Assembly (NCBI GenBank): GCA_022695795.1
Contig: MU404113.1
Coordinates: 186,001-250,000 of the forward strand
Length of the DNA stretch: 64,000 bases
Direction of reading: 5' to 3'
From: Biscogniauxia marginata
Lineage: Eukaryota > Ascomycota > Sordariomycetes > Xylariales > Xylariaceae
Part shown: in pieces, positions 35,745 through 46,209 of the stretch
Position numbering within the stretch: position 1 is the first letter of the stretch
Layout: each line of letters begins with the position of its first letter
Made by a program: the position numbers and the translations under genes
The notes under the pieces: model-generated
The model's input: only the letters and a program-made list of their open reading frames with translations
Told to the model about the DNA's origin: nothing
Databases searched by the model: none

Positions 35745-36155
35745 AAATAAATAAGTAAAATAAACTTGTAAATAAAATGATTTTTATATAAATTCAATTA
35801 TTTTAAAAAATTATAATTTAATATATAAAAGTCGAAAAAAGCTCAAATATTTTTTTTAATTATATAGTTTAATTAAAATTAAAGTTTAAAAAAATTAATA
35901 TAAAAACGTTAAAAACGCGAGAAAACTAAAATTAAAGTAAAACATATATGACTTTTTATATATTTTTCATATATTTAAGTTTTTTTTTATTAAATTAAAT
36001 AATTAAATAATAAAAAAAGGTTTAAAACTTTTTTTATTTTTATATATTAAGTTATTATTTTTTAAAAGTAGATTTTATATAACTAAAAAAATCTTTTTTA
36101 TAAACTTATTTTATTTATTTATTTATATAATATATTATATAGATAAGTAAATAAA
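35745..36155. mobile_element. Palindromic element, strongly degraded copy
   Basis: The order of landmarks matches the intact copies but with many A/T replacements: a left arm ending in TTAATTATATAGTTTAATTA, a centre with AAACGCGAGAAAACTAAAAT, then AAACATATATGACTTTTTAT, and a right arm with AAAGTAGATTTTATATAA. Ends cannot be fixed. Confidence 0.5.
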
Positions 36156-36161
36156 ATAAAC

Positions 36162-36506
36162 TATTATAAAAGACTAGTTATTATATATAATAAAATTAAA
36201 GCTTTAAATTTCACTTTTATAAGTGAAGTTATTAACCTTTTAAGTTATTAATATAATAATTATAAAGAATTATTATAATTATTATAAATAGCTTTATATA
36301 TTTATTATAACTTGTAATAAATAAAAGGGATAAAAACAAGATTTATTTATATAATTTTAATGTCTCTTTTTTTTTATAATAGTTAAATATTATAACGGTG
36401 CTTTATAATCGTTGTGTTAATAACTTAAAATGTTAACGATTTCATTTATAAAAGTAAAATTTAAAGCTTTAATCTTATTATATATAACTAGCTTTTTATA
36501 ATATTA
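36162..36506. repeat. Second hairpin element with arms of about 105 bp
   Basis: The left arm from 36162 (ATTATAAAAGACTAGTTATT, then ATTAAAGCTTTAAATTTCAC) is the complement of the right arm ending near 36506. Most mismatches are A/T in the left arm where the right arm keeps C/G (for example TATAATAATTATAAAG against CACAACGATTATAAAG). It is unrelated in sequence to the ACGTGTC family. Confidence 0.6.
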
Positions 36507-37450
36507 AAACCTTGTTTTTAAATAAAACTATTAAGTTTATAATAATTATAACATTTTATAAATATTATAAATACTTATAATTAACTTATAAAAACTATTT
36601 TAATATTAATATTAATAATAAAAAGCCTCGAAAAAAGTAATAATTAAATAAAAATAAAATAATATATATAATTAAACTAGTTATAATAACTATATATATT
36701 TATATAATAAATAAAAAAGTATTTAATTATTTTAATTTTAAAGGGTTTTAACTCGAAAAATACAATTAATTAATTAATATAAATTACGTTTTAAAAAACT
36801 TGTCATGACAGTGTAAAAAGTTATAAAACAAGGCTTGATTTCTTAGTTTATTAACGAAAATATTAAAGATAAAGAAAAAGGAAAATCTAGAATGGTTACT
36901 AAGGTTATTTTCGTAGTTAAATATATTTCAGGCTTTATATAAGCCTTATTATTTTATAGTAAATATAATAGCGGGGTGCTTATTTATTATTTTGCAAACT
37001 TAATATATGTTACTAAGCCATGATAAAATTAAATATTTAATATAAAAAAAGTATTTAATTTTCAAAGTATAAAGTTAAATAAAACGGTTTAAATAATAAT
37101 AATTATTAATTAATTTCGATATAACGTAAATATTTTTTAAGAATTAAAAGTGTAATAATTATAAAATTTCGTTTATAAATTTATTTTATTTATTTGTTTT
37201 ATAATATATTATTATTTTTAATTAATTTAATATAAAATTATAAAAGTTTAAAAACTTAAATATTTAATATAAAATTAAATATAATAAATTAAATAATATT
37301 AATTATTATTTAATTTTAATAATTATAAAAATTAACTTATTTATTTATATAACTTACTCGTTTATAAAAAACGTTACGTTTTAATTAAAATTATAATTTA
37401 AATATATAACTAAGTCGCTTTTTTATATTTATAAGTAGTGTGTAAAAAAT

Positions 37451-38335
37451 AAGGTGTATCTAGGCGTTCCAAAACTTAGTCATTAGCCGATCCAATAAAC
37501 ATCACAGGATTCTCGTCCAGGATTCCTAATCAGGTAATCGCGTAAGTGAAATGAAATATGAGGAAATACACACATACTTTGCTACTTACATACCTAGAGT
37601 TAGAATTGGTCATCCAATAGGTAATTCGCCTAAGTTACTTACAGGATCGGAATTCTCCGTAACATGTTTATAGATGAGGAGTCTTCACCCTGCCACCCTA
37701 GAATATGACTTGCGGATTGCGATACAAGGTAGTGGTTACTACCATTCCACTTGGAGAGGAGCGCAATGAATGGATCGCATAAGTAGGTCTTGTAGGAATA
37801 ATTGTTTAATTCAAATTGTCTGTTCGAAGGACTCGGTGTTACAACTAATGAACATTCACGACTTGTTTGGGCCTCTACTGAGTCCCTACTTGGGTATAAT
37901 GTGGTTAGACGTGAATGCGCTTGTGCTTACACCCTTAGGTATATCGGGTCATTTCAATGTAGGTACTATTCAAGGTTACTTAACCCCCAGCCTCATCCGC
38001 TAGATTATAAAGCTCATCGAGCTGCCTAGTGGGCAAGAGAATTCATGCTGTGCCTCGCACAGTCGCCTGTCTTGGGGCAGGGGGGAAGAAGAAGAGATAG
38101 TGCTCCGATCCAGGGTACCTATACATCCAATGGCGGGTATGTAGAAGATCGCTCGCGCCATACCGAGTGCTTTTTACCAGATCCCCCACCTCTTCCACGT
38201 CGTAACACATCGCGTATGTCGACTTTCAAAGAGTAATTAACCATCTCGCTATCCATCCATCCATCCGTCCGTCCATCCCAAGTCCCTCGTCCTCATGTCC
38301 CGATCTTCCCACACAAACCATATGTCATTTGGCGT
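37451..38335. other. Intergenic, no supported gene
   Basis: Normal-composition spacer between the AT island and the orphan gene. An ATG-started frame at 37770-38003 is domain-free and probably chance. A (CCAT)n/(CCGT)n microsatellite lies at about 38253-38278. Confidence 0.4.
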
Positions 38336-39163
38336 TTACAAAGAGTTATCCTTGGCATAGCTCGGAGGAGAAAAAACGCTTTCGGGGTCAGTATCTCCCC
38401 AACCCTCAGAACCCCCCCAATAAATCCTGGAGCAACTGTCATTCTGTGACTCGCCCGCACTACCACTTTCATTGTTCGAGGGTACTATTTCTGGAGGCTG
38501 GGTTTCCGAAGGATACTCAGTTTTTGGATCAAACTCGATGGCATGGCGTAGGGGCGATTCTTTGCCACTAGCGAGACCGAGGTAGTGACGCGGCTCGGCA
38601 TTCTCATAGCATCTCTTATGCTCCTTATACATGTGCCTAACCTTCCTTCTAATCCTCTCGGTATTTATATCAATCATTTCTATGCATAACCGGAGCCGTT
38701 GAACGATCTGATCGAGGGCAAGACGAAGCTTGGTGAGGAAAATGAAGCCAGGTAGCTCGGTTCGAAAATAGTGGAGTTGGTCTTCATCTCGGATGGCATA
38801 TTGGCAGTTCCAGTTCTCGGCCAGTATGCGGATGCCGATATCTACAATGGCCAACTCAATCTCCGGGATCTCACCGGCTGGGAGTACAGCAGCACCTTCT
38901 TGTACCCATCGAGGATGGTGGTTCATACTGAGATCGCCTAGAATCAGACATCCCAGCTCGACTTCCTCAAAATACCGACAACAGTAGGTATATGCGTAAC
39001 TTCGGCGTTCGGAAATCCATCCTTTAAGATTGGGGTCATCTGGATTTGGTATCGACCTCTCGATCCGGGGAACCCCTTTAGGGACTCTCGGCAGACGTAG
39101 TTTCCAGAGAGGCTTTCCGGAACGCTCTAGGTCATCTAGCTTCTTAAACATTCTCGAATCCAT
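38336..39163 (-). CDS. Hypothetical protein, 275 residues
   Basis: Single exon starting at ATG 39163. The protein is hydrophilic with a mixed alpha/beta look, has no signal peptide or membrane helix, and shows no motif I recognise. The N-terminus is basic and Pro-rich (KLRLPRVPKGVPRIERSIPN). The middle has conserved-looking hydrophobic blocks (CCRYFEEVELGCLILGDLSM, EIELAIVDIGIRILAENWNC, FIFLTKLRLALDQIVQRLRL). The C-terminus is acidic/Ser-rich and disordered. Even codon usage over 828 bases and an unbroken frame argue for a real gene. It sits between two RIP islands, so it is likely lineage-specific. A fungal family without a name is the best call. Confidence 0.6.
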   Translation of the reverse strand: MDSRMFKKLDDLERSGKPLWKLRLPRVPKGVPRIERSIPNPDDPNLKGWISERRSYAYTYCCRYFEEVELGCLILGDLSMNHHPRWVQEGAAVLPAGEIPEIELAIVDIGIRILAENWNCQYAIRDEDQLHYFRTELPGFIFLTKLRLALDQIVQRLRLCIEMIDINTERIRRKVRHMYKEHKRCYENAEPRHYLGLASGKESPLRHAIEFDPKTEYPSETQPPEIVPSNNESGSAGESQNDSCSRIYWGGSEGWGDTDPESVFSPPSYAKDNSL

Positions 39164-40060
39164 GGCGATATACTGGTACTTCGTGTCCTTTCGGGTCTTC
39201 CTTAAAGAACCGAGTTGACTCGGGTGGCGGGTTCGGAAACGTTAACTTAAAGACACATATGTTAGAAGGTGTATAGGATGCGTTTCAGCACGGTGTTAAA
39301 ACCTCATGGTTGATAGATGGTAGGTGGTAGGGAGCTTTCGGCTGCTTGGTGAATAACACTGACGTTTGCTTGGGAGGGTCTTCTAAGCTCCCGCCTCTCC
39401 TTTTTGGGGTGCATAAGAGCTTCTGGGGCAAGATTTGAGATGTTGCACGCCGGGCCAAAATTCTACTAACCTGATAGCAGAGCTAGAAGAGCTAGAAGGC
39501 AAGAGGTATCATTTTGTACTTAGCCGGCATAAAGCGACTTGGAGATATTCGACGGGAGATCAAGTCCTAGAGCTTCCAGAATTTGGCTTGCATTCAATAA
39601 TAGAGAAAGAGGATAGATATATCTTCCTGGTAGCTAGCGTAACTGGTGGTGCATGCAATCTGCACAAGTAAATAATCTCCTCGAAAGTGTGAACGTTACC
39701 TCGTAGATATCGAACTAATCCCAGGAGGTGGTTGTGGAAACCACGTACGCTAACATAGGACGGGAATAGAGCAGTTGGGCAAATAGATGCAGGCGTGAAG
39801 CAGATGTGTCTAACAGCAGTGATGCCTTGAGTCACAAGCTACCTAGGTAGATTCATTACCTATCTACCTACCTAAGCTAGTACAGTGTAAGGAAAGTAGA
39901 ATAGGTGGTATCATGCCAATTGATTGGGCCAGAAGGGCGGACTGGACCTAAGCGGGAGAGCAAATGCCAACCAAAACCTCCAATGTGTCATTGTTTGCCA
40001 TGTACGGACGTACCGACCTACCTACCTACCTACCTCTTGATCTTTCCGCAACTTAGCTTA
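39164..40060. other. Intergenic with one unexplained open stretch
   Basis: Promoter side of the orphan gene. A plus-strand stretch at about 39480-39671 stays open, with a protein-like composition (ELEELEGKRYHFVLSRHK, then SIIEKEDRYIFLVASV) and is preceded by a good acceptor (CTAACCTGATAGCAG), but has no ATG or identifiable partner exon. TACCTAGGTAG-type repeats lie at 39840-39873 and 40014-40034. Confidence 0.35.
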
Positions 40061-40690
40061 AAATAATTTCTAACCTTATTATTATAACTAAAATTATATA
40101 TTATAAATTATAATTAATAAAATTAAAAATATGAAAACTTTTATAAAAATGTTTTTATATAACGTGTCTCATAAGCAAGTAAACTATATAAATAAGTAAA
40201 CCACTTAATTTTTTATATAAAATCGGCTTTTTTAAAAATTTATAACTTTACGCGTAAAAATCGAAAAAATCTCGAACCTTTTTTTTAGTTATATAATTAT
40301 AACGTTTAACTAAAAGTAAAAAATAAAAAATAAAAAATAAAACGTATAAAGAAATATATAAAAGGTCCGTGCGTTTTATTTTAATTTTAGTTTTTACGCG
40401 TTTTCTTTTTGCGTTTTTTAAAATTCATTTTTTCGATTTTATTTTTAGTTAAGCCTTATAATTATATAACTAAAAAAAAAATTTGTTCGAGATTTCTTCG
40501 ATTTTTACGTGTAAAGTTATGAATTTTTGAAAAAGCCGATTTTATATAGGAAATCAAGTGGCTTACTCGTTTATATGGCCTACTTACTTATGAGACACGT
40601 TAAAATATTATTATTAAAACGAGGTTTTTTTTTAATATAATAATATATTTATTTAAATACCCACCTACTTAAGTACTTATTTAATTAACC
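40060..40690. repeat. AT-rich, RIP-like island around a palindromic element
   Basis: A short A/T-dominated island that consists mostly of one palindromic element with about 100 bases of AT-rich flank on each side. Confidence 0.7.
40162..40600. mobile_element. Palindromic TA-flanked MITE-like element, copy 3 (best preserved ends)
   Basis: A 439-bp foldback. It begins ACGTGTCTCATAAGCAAGTA and ends TACTTATGAGACACGT. TA lies at 40160-40161 and 40601-40602. Arms of about 130-190 bp match well (AAAATCGGCTTTTT against its complement). This copy keeps the most G/C and is probably the youngest or least RIP-mutated. Confidence 0.78.
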
Positions 40691-40919
40691 TATTTTATTA
40701 TAAAATAAGTCACTCTCGTGATCGTTATAACATGGCGAGTAGAATTTAACATGCAGTTATTTGATATTTTCAACATAGTAGTAGCTCGTGTCTTTCATGG
40801 TTTCATTAACACCTTGATACATCCATAGGTAACCTTCCCTACTTGTTAGACATATTCTAATCCTACCTACCTATGCAAGTTCTGGGGAAATCGTGGCAAC
40901 TGTCTCTTTTCCGTTAACG

Positions 40920-43296
40920 TGTATGCTATGCTATTAACAGTTTCGGTATATTGTCCGGCCACGCTTTAGAGCTGTGGCGCGAGTTTCTTGTACGCCTCAG
41001 ACATACCTGTAAAGGTAATGAACCGTGTGCTCGTTTACCTGGCCCCACTGCTCAACCACCAGCCTCTGCTCCTTAATACCATCGTTCCTGGATGGATATG
41101 CTATTAGCTTGTATCTAAATGCGTCGAGTCCTTTGACGGTGACCTCGATTGTCTCGGCCGGCCTTCCCTGACCGATCAGAGCCTCTACTAACATGAAGCA
41201 CGTATCCCAAAGTTCTAGACACAGTACCCTCTCTCTAGTCGGATATGTATTCTCGAGCTGCTCGACAAGCATCCAGGCCTTTGAGATCTGCGCGGGAGTG
41301 CCGAGGTGCTTGAGAGTCCAATGGAGGTCCCCGCATAGAGCTTTGCGCCTCTGTAGGGTTTTCCTAGACGTCGATTTCTTGTCGTCACATAGCTTACAGT
41401 CACAAGTGAACCCTTAACTGGCCAGCTTCTTTTGGGTTTCCTCATACGATGTGTGAGGTGAGGGACTTTGATAGCAGAAAAACAACTTAATACCAACCTC
41501 GATATCCTGACAGGCTCGGATAATTTGCATGTTATTAATGAAGGATCGACGATAGTTACCATGGCACGAGTGGTTGGTACGGGAAGCTAGGGGCTAGATA
41601 CCACCCGTAGTATAGCTGATGTCTTCCTCGCTGTTGTCGTCGGGGTGGGTAGGAGCTTTTGAGGCTTGTCCGCGGGGCACCAAAGACATTGAGACTGACA
41701 ATTTTCATTATTAAGAACTTACCTCTCTTGAATGAGTATACGTGCCCTGGACCTGGGTAATATATCAAGTGAAAAACTTAGGTGGGCTGCCTATTGACCT
41801 TAGAGATACCCATAGCGTCATAATCTCCATGATGTAAATCCGTAAACAACCTCGCGCTATCGTGGTTATGATATAAATTCTGGGCGATCTGGGTGATGAG
41901 ATGAGCTTGTCCCTCAACTTGTCATTTTCTTCATGCTCAGATTCATCAAGATCGTCGTTTTCTTGTTGCTGGACGGATCGTTGGCTCTGGCATAAGCGTA
42001 GGTGAAGGCTTTCTGGCAGAGAAGCAGCTCACCGGCTTTGTCCGGTTTACTGGTGAAGAGTCCATGGCCGCATCCGAAAAAGGCATGAACAGCTATCGGA
42101 CCTGCATGGATCGTGCAATCGATGCTTGGAGGAGTGACTTTGGCTTGCTTGTACATTTCGCTGAACCAATAAGCCCCGTTCTCTTCTTCTCGGAGTCTTT
42201 GTCTCGCACGCTCCATCTCGAGCGATGCTTTCACGTTCTCTGAATGGGAATCCACCAATATATGCAGCTTATCCAGGCAAGACTTGAATCTCCGCAGTCC
42301 ATACGAAACTTTGGCTTGACGAAATAGGGCCTTTTTAGATAACCTTCTGCCCTGACTATACATGGAAGCATCCTTAAGCGCTTTCGGAACGTTTGAGTCT
42401 GAGATTAGCTAGAGAACGAATAAGATGAGCCAGTTGCTCATTCTCTAGAGAATTGGCGGCACGAACAGCAGATGAATACCTGTAGGCTAGTGTGTATGGA
42501 ACGTTTGATTGACATCGTTACGCAACTGCGTGCTGACTTATAAGTATCCTACATACGTTCTGCCTCTGCCCTGTTATCGCGTTGTACGGCACGATTACCT
42601 AGAATCTTAATCTTTTGCGAATCGACATCATGGCTTGATGCCGGTTTCCGCCAATTCGAGAGAACACGCCTATCGCTATCCAACAGCTGGGTAATGTCGC
42701 TGACATGGTCAACTCTCAAGCTGTACCAGCCCCTGGTAGTCGCCTTGAAAAATAGTTCCTTGATGATATCGACGCTCTGTGGACGTACAATTTCATTTGC
42801 TCGTATCTCCGCCTCCTCTGCCTGATTGTAGAACTGGAGTAGCACCGCAGTGCCTTCATCATCTTCAACTGGCTATGGCTGCTGTAATCCTGACCGGCGG
42901 TATCAAGATGCGTAATATGGCGCGCTTTCCGCGATGACGTTCCTCTAGTATCATCTGCGAGACCATCAAGGGTTGGAGATCATCGGCGAAACGGACACTT
43001 GGGGGATAAGGGGCGGGGACGTGGGTCGTGGATATCATATGTTCTTCTTCCCAAGCGTGGATCGACTGAGCACACTTTGCCATATACCAAGAAACGGTCA
43101 ATTGGTTGGGAGAATGGTTTCTTGGGGCTTGTCCCTTTCTGCGGCGTGCTCGCTCGGTATTAGCTATGGTCTGTTCGAAGAAGGAACAGTAGTGATCGAC
43201 ACCGGATACGTCCTTAAGATCCATGGTCGACCTATTGAGAATTTCAAGGTAGTCTAATACGATATCGGAATACTTGAGAAGATGACACCTACACAT
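40920..43296 (-). pseudogene. Broken TPR/SET-domain protein gene
   Basis: Read on the minus strand, successive open blocks in different frames follow the order of a fungal TPR-SET (SMYD-like) protein. They are: N-terminal region (from ATG 43296, with RRRKGQAPRN and a basic, Pro-rich block), VEDDEGTAVLLQFYNQAEEA, SLRVDHVSDI, a TPR-like part (LGNRAVQRDNRAEAER), the start of the SET domain (GCGHGLFTSKPDKAGELLL), SLNVFGAPRTSL, the SET motif NHSCHGN (about 41555-41575), post-SET cysteines CDCKLC (about 41391-41408) and a C-terminal helical repeat region. Breaks: single-base insertions near 42870, 42388 and 41919, a stop near 41778, a frame change near 41585, and a stop just upstream of the post-SET cysteines. 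Intact relatives are putative lysine methyltransferases. This copy cannot make the protein. Confidence 0.85.
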
Positions 43297-44921
43297 TCTC
43301 GGGCATGGAGGTAAAGTATAAGGTAGTTAAGCTGGACGTATTCAACAATCATCTAGCTACCTTACGGCGGAAGGCCTTCTCGCTTGACCTTGAATCTACC
43401 CTACATATCTCCTAGACGCAAAAAAAAACAGCAACCGTTTGATCTGGAAGATTCAGGTTGGCCAGTCGATTGTGTATTGAACGAAAGCAGGTTGCCGGAT
43501 AGGCTATCATGAGCTTCTAGTTGGAGCACTTTATGACATATGATATGATAAATGTGGCTGTGGTCTTTGGCTAGGGGGTTATGCAAATAGTTGCATTTGT
43601 ACCAACCTACGGATACCTAGTCAGAAATGTGTCGGCTCGGTTGGGTCACCATCAGAACCTGGGCAGTAGATGGCGTGAAACGATGATCTTGAGGCCAAGG
43701 TGAACTTTCCAGGTCAGAAGAAAGAAAATGGGGGAAGGGTAACAGGACAACGAATGTGGAGATGGGAAGCTATGAGTGATGTCTCGGCAACCTAATTAGA
43801 TTACCTACCTATACTGCCCCTTACCCCATGCCCCTCACTCCGTAGCCCCTTATGTATGTGTTACTTACCTTCCATATCTAGGTATTGTCGAATAACCCCA
43901 TCTAAGTTCACGAACACATCTCGCCTTTTCTATTGTTTAAAATTGACCTCTACCCCTTTCTAGCGTCATCACCAACGTGGTGGGTGATCCTGAACGTAGT
44001 TTCGCGAGCTCTAGATAAACCCCATCATCACAGCAAGATGCGCGATGACCACTAGAGCCTAAGAACCGCGATAGAGAATATTGGCTAGGCCGTTCATCTC
44101 GGCAGTTACGATGCCCTACATTATGTCGTTCTGTAAGGGTACCTATATTATGTGTTGTTGCGCTGGAGAGAGGAAGGGAAGGTCTGTCTCTAGGCCCACC
44201 TATCTAAGTGTTATGTGCATGTTTGGTGCGTGGACTAACCATGGCAACCATGGTCACATGGCCGTGACACGTTCGAAGGGTAGCGGTGGTTACCGGGGCA
44301 GGTGAACTAGAGCTATTCGACCAGTTCTCCAACAAAGAAAGAAGGGCCTTTGGAAGGGGAGAAAGGGAAGGTATTGAATTGTGGATTATGTGGTGAGCGC
44401 CGCCGCAAGGGCTCGCATCACTATATCTAGTCGGTAGCAGCGCCGTCTGTACACCTACCGTCGGCGTGGTAGCCTCATCTGAAGGGATGATCCCTTAGCT
44501 ACTACATATAATAGTCGATCATCTCCAACCGATACCCCTGGATATCCGGAACCAAGAACCACCTGCGTAATTAGTATCACGGTCATTAATGTAAGTGTCT
44601 AGTTTAATACTAAACTAGAAAACCTTATTGGCCTCACATGAACATATACTAAGTATACTTTGTTTCAAGGCGGTAGAATAAGTAGTTTTAATGGACAGAG
44701 GAGGCCGAGAAGCAATGCTCTTTTTTGGGCACGCTGGGGCCGACATCCATGAGAGGGAACTTCGTGATTAGGTGGTAAGCTTGAAATTCCGGAGGAATAG
44801 ACGCATTCTCGATTTATGATCGAGGTTATAGACGTGGGATAAAGCGCGTATACTAGATTATATCCTCGATTCGGGAACAATGTAGAGACTAGGTCGTTAA
44901 CAAAGGCACGGCCTACCTAGG
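43297..44921. other. Intergenic, no supported gene
   Basis: About 1.6 kb. No domain-bearing frame and no clear RNA gene. The part at about 44390-44530 has GC-rich inverted segments (for example GGGATGATCCC), but I cannot assign an RNA family. Confidence 0.4.
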
Positions 44922-45545
44922 CTAAAGCATCGAACTTGCTCTGTCGTAATCCTCTTCCCATTCGTCCTGTAGTTCGCGCAGGCAACCAACCAGTCCTGAT
45001 CCACCCCGACTATCTATGATCTCCTTCTGGTATCTCGTCATTTTTTTCAACACGTAGTCGGAGACGGTGTTCTGGTCTCGATCCTTGGGCCGGTCAATGC
45101 CGATGGAGATGCGCGACCAGCGGGCGCCGGGGAAGTCGGATGGCTTCAGACTTGTATTGATGCTCTTGATACCGTTGTGTCCCCGGTGACTCGCCTTCCA
45201 CTTCCGTATCTTGACGGTGCCGAAGTCCTCCTCCAGATCGTCATGCACGACTACTAAGCCCAGCTCGAGCGGCTTCAGCTGGTAGGCCTGAAGCATTTCC
45301 CGCCAGGTCTGCACGACCCAAGGCCCACAGATGTTCATCATAGTAGGGCTCTGGACCATGATGTACGGTTGACCCATCGAGGCCAGACAAGACTTCCTGC
45401 CATATCGTTCAGACGAAAATCGAGGTTGCGACGGGGCAAGAAGCTTCTGGGCTGCAGTGAGGGCGAAATGACCGGCAGAATGGAGGCAGTCGTAGTAAGG
45501 TGCTTGGTTACCCAAGCTGACAACCAAGAAGCGGGGGCTGAACAT
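44922..45545 (-). CDS. pth1: Peptidyl-tRNA hydrolase, bacterial/mitochondrial Pth1 type
   Basis: Single exon from ATG 45545, 207 residues. The longer open frame upstream begins at TTG and was not used. The family active-site strand is VVSLGNQAPYYDC with the following HSAGH, a variant of GNPGxxYxxTRHNxG. The second signature is VVVHDDLEEDFGTVKIRK and SHRGHNGIKSI. These supply the catalytic Asn/His/Asp set, although the first His lies in HSAGH rather than RHNxG. The enzyme recycles peptidyl-tRNAs released from stalled ribosomes. In fungi this type is usually mitochondrial, though no strong presequence is evident here. It is divergent from the RVS161 gene, with 664 bases between starts. Confidence 0.9.
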   Translation of the reverse strand: MFSPRFLVVSLGNQAPYYDCLHSAGHFALTAAQKLLAPSQPRFSSERYGRKSCLASMGQPYIMVQSPTMMNICGPWVVQTWREMLQAYQLKPLELGLVVVHDDLEEDFGTVKIRKWKASHRGHNGIKSINTSLKPSDFPGARWSRISIGIDRPKDRDQNTVSDYVLKKMTRYQKEIIDSRGGSGLVGCLRELQDEWEEDYDRASSML

Positions 45546-46209
45546 TGGAATGTCACCCCAACTCGATGAGCAACGAGTGAAGAGCAAAGAGTAACGATCC
45601 TTTCCAAGAAAAAAAAACCCTCTCTTTTAAAAATAAGCTCAAGTAACCATTTATATAACTATATAAATTATAATTAAAACAAACAATAAAATTTAAACCC
45701 GAAAATTTTTATTAAAATAAAAAAGGTTAAAATATTATAAAAAGAATTCAAATTTATTTTCTTTTTAAGTAAGTACTTACCTAGGTACTTAACCTATTTA
45801 TCCGTAAATATAAAATACCTACCTAATTGCCTACCTACCTACCTGTACCCACTTAATGGAAAGGTTAAGACATGTGTGGCGCAGCACCGCGCTGACGTCG
45901 CTTTCATCATTATCGGGAACTCAGCCACGGAGGGTTTGTCTTGGCTTACCTACAGGCAATCTAGATACCTACCTCTTACCACTACTTACGAACTTGGAAC
46001 TGTGTTACTCGCTCAACATTATCCAGTCAACTTCCGGCACTTTTCCTTCCCGAAATATTAACACTTGTAATCATCGTTGCGAAGCTTTTACTCTGTTTTC
46101 CGCCTTTCTCTTTTATATTCTGCCCCAATTTCTATGTCAGTATTTGCACGCCCTCTTGAGGTCCGACTTACTACGCACGTATAACCGCCAACACGACAGT
46201 ACCGTAACC
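45546..46209. promoter_or_regulatory. Divergent promoter region, PTH1/RVS161
   Basis: 664 bases between two divergent starts. It includes a small A/T-rich patch (about 45625-45780) that may be another RIP-degraded scrap and TACCTAC repeats at 45777-45845. A CT-rich leader precedes the RVS161 ATG. Confidence 0.5.

Larger units (their letters stand above)
32585..37450. repeat. Large AT-rich, RIP-like island of nested transposon remnants
   Basis: About 4.9 kb of nearly pure A/T with sharp edges. Within it are a 2.1-kb element with long inverted repeats, two palindromic MITE-like copies, a separate hairpin, partial duplicate element ends (about 36500-37190 and 37230-37380 repeat the right half of the 2.1-kb element) and a direct repeat. 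No intact open frame remains. It is too short to be a centromere by itself. Confidence 0.8.

Noticed and set aside
32585..37450. Centromere or mitochondrial DNA insertion
   Set aside because: The A/T richness is explained by recognisable inverted-repeat elements with TA flanks. The region is small and shows no mitochondrial genes.
37770..38003. ATG-started frame of 77 codons
   Set aside because: No domain, overlaps another frame of equal quality and lies beside the AT island. Chance is more likely.
44390..44530. GC-rich segment with short inverted repeats, considered as a tRNA or structural RNA
   Set aside because: No T-loop GTTCRA consensus or cloverleaf could be drawn, and no known RNA family fits.
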